Source of the DNA: Imbricaverruca yamaguchii
Lineage: Eukaryota > Arthropoda > Thecostraca > Neoverrucidae
Direction: 5' to 3'
DNA: 64,000 nucleotides
Assembly: GCA_034440575.1 (NCBI GenBank)
Contig: JAOTOL010001643.1
Coordinates: 2,917,001-2,981,000, forward strand
This document shows, in pieces, positions 57,896-64,000 of this stretch. The notes below the pieces were generated by a model. It was not told the origin of the DNA. It made no database searches and saw only the letters and a program-made list of their open reading frames with translations. Position numbers and translations under genes: made by a program. Position 1 is the stretch's first letter, and each line of letters starts with the position of its first letter.

Positions 57896-60854
57896 CTAAT
57901 GATTGTCTATGCTGTTTTTAAAGATGTTCAAAGTGCTGCTACTGACGATGTTTTCTGGCAGCTGGTTCCAGTGTTCTACTACCCTGTTGGTGAAGAAAGT
58001 TTGCCTTAACCTTGTTCTGCTGTGGTTAACTTTAATTTTGAATTTATGACCCCTAATTGCATCATTTCTGTTAACTTCAAACATTTCCCCAAGGTATCCT
58101 CTCTCCAGACCATGAACAAATTTAAAGATCGATGAGATCTCCTCTCAGCCTTCTATATCTAAGTGAAGACATATTCAATTTCTTCAATATTTCCTCATAT
58201 GCCAGGTTGCTTATGCCATTAACCATTTTTGTAGCCCTCTTTTGTACTCTCTCTAAAAGCCAACAATCTTTTCCATAGCTAGGAGACCAAGCTTGGATGC
58301 AGTATTCCAGATGTGGCCTGACGTATGCACAGTAAAGCTTCCTGCTCACTTCCTCACTTCTGTATGATACATTCCTATTTATTGCCCCGATCATTCTCAG
58401 TGCCTTCTTCCTGGCTTCCTTGGTCTGTTCTGATGCCCCCAGTTTTGTGTTTAGAATAACACCTAAATCCTTCTGTTGATTCACTGATAGCACTTGGCCA
58501 CCCATCATGTATGGAACCTTCATATGCTGCTTACCTACATGCATGATTTTGCATTTATCAAAATTAAATTTCATTTGCCATTTTTCGGACCACTTCACAT
58601 GTTCGTCTAAGTCTTTTTGCAGCGAGATATGCTCATCTTGACCTGTTATTGCCCTAAAGACCTTCAAATCATCCGCAAATTTCAAACCTTTACTGCTTAG
58701 GCCACGTTAAATGTTATTTACAAATAAAATGAACAGTAATGGCCCTAGTACTGACCCCTGGGGGACTCCACTAAGAACATTTTGCCATGATGACTTTGTA
58801 CCATTTAGCATCACTCTTTGCTGTCTATCTGAAAGCCACAACTCTATCCATTTTAAGATGCCCCCTGCAATACCATGGGACTGAAGATGTATCATTAACC
58901 GTTTATGGGGTACCTTGTCAAAGGCCTTACTAAAGTCAAGATATGCTACATCAACCTGATTTCCCTGATCAAATTGTTCTGTGGCGAAGTTCAAAAAGTC
59001 CAAGAGGTTTGTGAGACATGATCGTCCTATTCTAAACTCATGTTGAGTATCTTGAGTCAATCTGCTACCTTCCAGATAACTAACTATTCTATCCTTGATA
59101 ATTGATTCGACTACCTTGCAGACTAGGGATGTGAGACTTACTGGCCTATAGTTTTCAACTTTCCCTCTTTCTCCTTTCTTGAAAATAGGAACTACATTTG
59201 CCCTTTTCCAATCGGTTGGAATTTCATTTTGTGAAACTGATCTACAAAATATTATACTAAGTGGAAACGCCAGTTCCTTTTCAGTTTCCCGCAACACCCT
59301 AGCATAAATTTCATCAGGTCCTGCTGCCTTCTTTGGCTTTACTTTCCTGATATGATTGTAAACAACATCACTATCAATGAAATCAACATCATTTGTCAGA
59401 TCCCATGTCACTGAACTATGGTGTACGGTCGGCAGATTGGTCAAATCTTCCAATGTAAACATTGATTTAAACTGCTTGCTCAGCTCCTCAACCATCTCAC
59501 TATCCTCACCCAATGTATTCCCGTTTACTTCCAGTGGACCAATTGTGCTAGAAACTTTACTCAGCTTGTAAAAACTAAAGAACTTTTTACTGTCCCCATT
59601 ACAGTTTCTAGCTAAATCCAGTTATTTTGCTCGCTTTGCTGCTCTGGTTTTTTGCTTCACAGTGTGTCTAGCTTTTCGATACGCCTTTAGATTAACGACA
59701 TTTGAGGCTTCTTTAAAGACTCTAAATGCAGTTTTCTTACCCTTAATTGCTTTTATCAAGTCTGGTGTAAGCCATGCTGGCTTTCCTACCCTTCTTTTGC
59801 GTCTTTGCTTTTGGGGGACATGTCTAATCAGAGTTTCCGTCAAGTAAGATTTGAACTTTTCCCACATTTCACAGGCATTTAAATTAGAGAATTCTTCTTC
59901 CCATCTGATGGCACTTAAAGCCACTCTCATGCCGTCAAAGTCTGCTTTGTTGAAATTTTGGAACCTTTACCAAATTATCCTTGATAATTTCCCCTACATG
60001 TGCCTTAAATCTAACTATGTTATGGTCACTTTTTCCCAGAGTTTCGCCTACAGTCAAGTCTTGAACCAAGTCACTTAAATCCGAGAAGGCAAGGTCCAAG
60101 AATGAACCATGCCTGGTAGGTTCCGATACAAACTGGTGTAAGAACAGGTCCTCTTGAAGGCAATTCCTAAACATTTTGCGTGATGGGGAGCCAACACCAG
60201 CATTTTCCTATCCCTTTACATTAAAGTCACCAAGAATAAGGCACTTCCTCTTAACGTTTCTACTGATTACCTCACAAATCATCTTGTCAAGCTCCAGTTG
60301 CTGAGAATGTGGCAGGGTTCCTGATCGGTAGAAAGCTCCTATCCTAAGAGTATTGCTGTTGCCTTTTCCCACAGTGACTTCAAGCCAAATGGACTCCACA
60401 GACACATTTTTATCCCCACCTGCTACTTTTTGAGAACTGAATAAGCTATTGATATAGAGCAGCTCAGGGTACCCCCTTTCCTTGCTGGACCCCTATTGCA
60501 CGAAAACATATTGTATCCCTGGATCTCCTAGTCCTGTAAGTTATCTCCGAAATACCCTTCACTGACCCATGCCTCCGTAATGCAAACAAAATCTGGTTCC
60601 TCCTCAGCAACATAACATTTGAACTCATCAAATTTGGAACGGATACTCTGAGCATTAAACATCATACACTTAACAAATGCTCCATAACCACCTTTGGCTT
60701 TCTCATACTTAGGAGTTCTTTTATCACTAGATGAACTATCACTCTGACCCCTTGAATTGCTGCTGTCCCTATTTGCAGACTTTGAGGTTCTATTGCCTTG
60801 GCTGACACTATTGGAATATTCCTGAGTTGGCAATGCAATTTCATCCCTCCCCAC
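57896..60854 (-). pseudogene. CR1 ORF2: AP endonuclease and RT
   Basis: Endonuclease blocks are MFNAQSIRSKFDEF, CITEAWVSEGYFGDN, LGDFNVKG and KSDHNIVRF. RT fingers RANVVPIFKKGERGKVENYR, palm DVAYLDFSKAFDKVPH and GVPQGSVLGPLLF are in one 268-codon frame. KFADDLKVF opens the next. The thumb has LERVQKRATKMVNG. All catalytic residues that I can check are present; inactivation is by stops and shifts between domains. The sequence is closest to the fragments at 15.05 and 41.98 kb. Confidence 0.88.
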
Positions 60855-60940
60855 CCCATTTCCTAGTTTCCCTGAAGGACATGCTCGTACACTTTGCCTA
60901 ACACATGGACTCCCTTTTCAGAGAAGAGCAGGCCATCCCA

Positions 60941-61810
60941 CTAATAGAGGTCCCACGATGCATAAAACCTGCTCCACTCGTCTACAAATGTAAAACCTAG
61001 CTCATGGCAGAGCTTTCCTACCCTGGCGTTAGCTGCCAGTGCCCTAGAGCTCCACTCAGGGGAGGCTCTAGCCCTAGGCAAAATTGCTGTTACAATGACT
61101 CTATTGGTACCCTTCAGGGTGGCCAGAAGGGCCCTGTACTCCCGCAGAAGCTCCTCACTCCTAGTATGACCTATGTTATTTACCCCTACATGCACTATGA
61201 CTGTTTTAAACTGGTGATCACTGGTGACCTGTGCCACCGCAGGTACCAGGTCCTTCACCTTGGCACCAGGCCTGGTGATGCACCTCCTGTCCCTCCTACC
61301 TTTACAAAATACCCGCTCTAAATGTCGCACACGAGAGTCTCCTAGGACCAGCACTGACTCCTTACTACTACTATCCTGGAGGCAGTCATCCAATGCCTGG
61401 AACATATTTGTTGCTAATATGCCTGCCCGCTGGGCCGGTCGGCTAGACTTCCTCCCGCTCCTACCACCTGCCACCTGCCACTCACTGACCCTTTCCTTAG
61501 GTTCGCGTCTCCAAATCCTCCACCCCCTGACCTCATGCCACTTCCCCTCCTGTGACCTACCAGAACTATCCCTCCTCTGTTCACTATTAACACTCCCCTC
61601 TCGAGAGATCCCAGCCACCTCCACAGTAGGGGAAGCCTCAGCTACCTGGTGGCCTGCGACCACCTGGGCATATGATGTCCCTGCTACGGAGTGACCCCTT
61701 GCTGCTTTATCTTGCCTACCCTGTGCAACAAGGGCAGTTTTGAGTTTGGAAACCTCTGCCTTAAGGGTCCTAATCTCTTCCTCTAGTGCCTGCATCCTGG
61801 TCGAAACCAT
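60941..61810 (-). pseudogene. CR1 ORF1 with GDSL/SGNH-esterase domain
   Basis: The 289-codon frame begins with a coiled coil (MQALEEEIRTLKAEVSKLKT) and has a Ser/Gly-rich middle. A SGNH hydrolase module follows: VLVLGDSRVRHLE (catalytic Ser in GDS, about residue 160) and VIVHVGVNNIGHT (the GxND-like block). An esterase domain in ORF1 is an established feature of many CR1 elements. The frame ends at a TAG right after FYASWDLY, but the same frame continues beyond the stop to 60863 with WDGLLFSEKGVHVLGK, which contains the expected C-terminal His block. So the element lost the end of the esterase by a single stop codon. Confidence 0.82.
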
Positions 61811-62506
61811 CCTAAACGCTGCAGCTTATGCCTAGATTTAGATTCAAATTAACTCTCTAAACAACCGACAAAAAAGCCAACTATCCTTCACTGTAAATCG
61901 CTACCTCCTATACTGTCAGTTAATTATCTGAGTACCTCAAGAAAAGCAGAAACTATTAAACAATTGTTTTTTATATAAATAAATAAATACACAAAATGTC
62001 TAATATAATTGTCTTCCACACAAGTAGACAACTATATGAATATCTCTTTTGATATCACTTATGGCTAGACAGAAAAATGAACAGTCACACAGCACTTATG
62101 AATACCCCCAACCTACTGCCAATTAAACCTTTTCTTAAACTTCAACACCAAACACACTATGCACAACAAAAAATAAATGAAGTATGTTAGGATAGTATGA
62201 ATGTTGTCTAATGTACTTATGCAATCTACACACTTGTAACATCTCCTACTACAGAAACCGAAGCGTCGAGAACACGCCGAAAGCCACGAGGCCTCGCCTT
62301 GGCGCACACGAAGATGGCGCACGGTGGCGTCGCTAGGCTAATATAGTATAGTTTGCGTGCTACGAAAATGCTTATAAGATAAAAACTAATGAAATATAAT
62401 CACAGAAGTAAGTGCTAAAAACCTATCCACAGCTTAGACTAGAGTACTGCCCTGTTCTGCAACGACTTATCCGGAAACCTGGAGCTCCGACGGACGTCCT
62501 CCCACC

Positions 62507-62542
62507 TTGACACCTGGCGGCAAACTGGTGTCAAGGTGTTTA
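62507..62542. other. 12-bp stem hairpin
   Basis: CACCTTGACACC, twelve unpaired bases, then GGTGTCAAGGTG form a perfect inverted repeat. There is no T-run after it and no gene next to it, so its role is unknown. Confidence 0.7.
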
Positions 62543-62589
62543 TCACACACAGAGTTCTAAAGTTTCTGCATATAGCTGATGGGTAATGT

Positions 62590-62870
62590 ATTTGCATCAT
62601 GCTAGGTTTTCTAAATCAATCATTACCAGCACCTCTTTCTGATGTGTTTCAACTTCATGAACAAGGTGGCCTCAGAGTTAAGCAACGCATTCAAATACTA
62701 TTTTCTGATATGAACTACAGAATGTTTTCATGACTTTTTATTGCACCAAAATCCTGGAATAAAATAATTTTCTCTCACTTCCACAGGATTGACTATGTGC
62801 CTAGGAGTAAAATCATCTTGAAGAAACACATCAGACAATACATTACTAGAAATATGAACTTTTTCAATGA
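62590..62870 (+). mobile_element. C-terminal end of another LINE
   Basis: The plus strand reads SLPAPLSDVFQLHEQGGLRV and, after a stop, IAPKSWNKIIFSHFHRI and SKIILKKHIRQYI. This is the generic non-LTR C-terminal pattern (TRN...GpxxWNxLP...FKxxLKxyL). It abuts the 3' tail of the minus-strand CR1 at 62877. The family is not determined. Confidence 0.5.
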
Positions 62871-62876
62871 ATGTCA

Positions 62877-64000
62877 TAAAGACATAAAGACATAAAGACA
62901 TAAAAGATCAGTGCAACTCTGAGCCACAAGGGCCCTTCTTGGTTGCACTCTGTACACTGAACCAGTTGTCCACCAAATCTGCCAATCAGCCCTCCCTGTA
63001 ATACTGAAAAGCAAGCCCTCTATTCTTATAATGATTGTCTATGCTGTTTTTAAAGATGTTCAATGTTCTGCTACTGACGATGTTTTCTTGCAGCTGGTTC
63101 CAGTGTTCCACTACCCTGTTGGTGAAGAAAGTTTGCCTTAACCTTGTTCTGCTGTGGTTAATTTTAATTTTGAATTTATGACCTCTAATTGCATCATTTC
63201 TGTTAAATTCAAACATTTCCCCAAGGTATCCCCTCTCCAGACCATTGACAAATTTAAAGACCTCGATGAGATCTCCTCTCAGCCTTCTATATCTAAGTGA
63301 AAACATAGTCAATTTCTTCAATCTTTCCTCATATGCCAGGTTGCTTATGCCATTAACCATTTTTGTAGCCCTCTTTTGTACTCTCTCTAAAAGCCAACAA
63401 TCTTTTTCATAGCTAGGAGACCAAGCTTGGATGCAGTATTCCAAATGTGGCCTGACGTATGCACAGTAAAGCTTCCTGATCACTTCCTCACTTCTGTATG
63501 ATACATTCCTATTTATTGCCCCGAGCATTCTCAGTGCCTTCTTCCTGGCTTCCTTGGTCTGTTCTGATGCCCCCAATTTTGTGTTTAGAATAACACCTAA
63601 ATCCTTCTCCTGTTGAGTCACTGATAGCACTTGGCCACCCATCAAGTATGGAGCCTTCATATGCTGCTTACCTACATGCATGATTTTGCACTTATCAAAG
63701 TTAAATTTCATTTGCCATTCTTCGGACCACTTCACAAGTTCGTCTAAGTCTTTTTGCAGCGAGATATGCTCATCCTGACCTGTTATTGCCCTAAAGACCT
63801 TCAAATCATCTGCAAATTTCAAAACTTTACTGCTTAGGCCACTTTCAATGTTATTTACAAATATAATGAACAGTAATGGCCCTAGTACTGACCCCTGGGG
63901 GACTCCACTAAGAACATTTTGCCATGATGACTTTGTACCATTTAGCATCACTCTTTGCTGTCTATCTGAAAGCCACAACTCTATCCATTTTAAGATGCTA
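62877..64000 (-). mobile_element. CR1 LINE, 3' half, running off the window
   Basis: The 3' end has three perfect CATAAAGA units (tail at 62877-62900) followed by the RT C-terminal domain. The 330-codon frame 63978-62986 is open to near the window edge and contains WLSDRQQRVMLNGTKSSWQN, GVPQGSVLGPLLF, KFADDLKVF, LEYCIQAWSPSYEKDCWLLE and RTRLRQTFFTNRVVEHWNQL. It is the best-preserved CR1 coding region in the window. The 5' part lies beyond base 64000. Confidence 0.92.
62986..63978 (-). CDS. CR1 reverse transcriptase, C-terminal 330 residues, open to the window edge
   Basis: This is an RNA-dependent DNA polymerase for target-primed copying of CR1. It starts within the palm: GVPQGSVLGPLLF (about residues 26-38) and the catalytic KFADDLKVF (residues 53-61), then thumb and a conserved C-terminal domain. 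There is no stop or frameshift for 993 nt, unlike the two other RT copies in this window. The true protein starts outside the window. The frame being intact suggests a younger insertion. Confidence 0.85.
   Translation of the reverse strand: MWLSDRQQRVMLNGTKSSWQNVLSGVPQGSVLGPLLFIIFVNNIESGLSSKVLKFADDLKVFRAITGQDEHISLQKDLDELVKWSEEWQMKFNFDKCKIMHVGKQHMKAPYLMGGQVLSVTQQEKDLGVILNTKLGASEQTKEARKKALRMLGAINRNVSYRSEEVIRKLYCAYVRPHLEYCIQAWSPSYEKDCWLLERVQKRATKMVNGISNLAYEERLKKLTMFSLRYRRLRGDLIEVFKFVNGLERGYLGEMFEFNRNDAIRGHKFKIKINHSRTRLRQTFFTNRVVEHWNQLQENIVSSRTLNIFKNSIDNHYKNRGLAFQYYREG

Larger units (their letters stand above)
57750..61840 (-). mobile_element. CR1 LINE, almost full length, broken
   Basis: ORF1 (61810-60941) is followed by ORF2 in pieces: endonuclease (60854-60528, 60405-60208, 60174-59935), linker (59930-59622), RT (59513-58707, 58685-58122) and a C-terminal domain (58084-57896). 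The 3' end has a short ATGTCTTT-type tail near 57752-57775, shared with the copies at 41.98 and 62.88 kb. The RT carries KFADDLKVF (intact) and FDKVPHKRL. At least seven stops or shifts occur in ORF2, so it is inactive as it stands. The 5' UTR lies beyond 61840 and its limit is unclear. Confidence 0.92.

Overview
This is a non-coding-rich, repeat-dominated stretch of a metazoan nuclear genome, most likely an invertebrate. The evidence is a BEL/Pao LTR retrotransposon, several CR1-, Jockey/I- and Penelope-like retroelements, a PIF/Harbinger transposase, tRNA-derived SINEs, very long dinucleotide arrays and GT-AG split small exons. An arthropod, perhaps a chelicerate, fits the repeat mix, but the species cannot be read from the sequence. 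There are no prokaryotic operons, rRNA genes or CRISPR arrays.

Layout. 0-10 kb: degenerate LINE fragments (a CR1/L2-like RT at 0.8-2.4 kb and Jockey/I-like pieces at 3.7-5.7, 5.8-6.5 and 9.7-10.2 kb), a 101-bp hAT-type MITE with a near-perfect 8-bp target duplication, and a GT array followed by a GA-(TA)-GA sandwich array. 10-14 kb: AT-rich sequence without recognisable genes. 14.6-20.6 kb: a decayed BEL/Pao element on the minus strand with a CR1 endonuclease fragment inside its integrase. 20.9-21.75 kb: a Penelope-like remnant, with a GIY-YIG tail between inverted terminal repeats carrying hammerhead-like core motifs. 21.9-26.6 kb: a Jockey/I-like LINE on the minus strand with gag knuckles, endonuclease, RT and RNase H. 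27.0-29.9 kb: a DNA transposon with about 630-bp terminal inverted repeats and a damaged transposase-like ORF. 32.4-32.75 kb: two tRNA-derived SINE heads back to back. 33-35 kb: another Jockey/I-like remnant.

35.3-51.1 kb is the only convincing host-gene locus: a tandem duplication of a small secreted-protein gene. Each copy has a signal-peptide exon (70 nt), a 105-nt exon and a 224-nt terminal exon, all joined by phase-1 introns. The signal peptide and the first two thirds of the protein are nearly identical between copies, while about 21 C-terminal residues differ heavily with the cysteines kept. The introns have accumulated a Penelope-like foldback (copy A only), a 1.6-kb palindrome (complete only in copy B), a LINE 3' end (B only) and polypurine arrays of very different length. 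A CR1 fragment with its own inverted duplication separates the copies.

53.5-54.8 kb holds a PIF/Harbinger pair (a small coiled-coil ORF and a transposase C-terminal exon, convergent). 57.75-61.8 kb is a nearly full-length CR1 on the minus strand, with a GDSL/SGNH-esterase ORF1 and a broken endonuclease-RT ORF2. 62.88 kb to the window edge is a second CR1 copy whose RT frame is still open.
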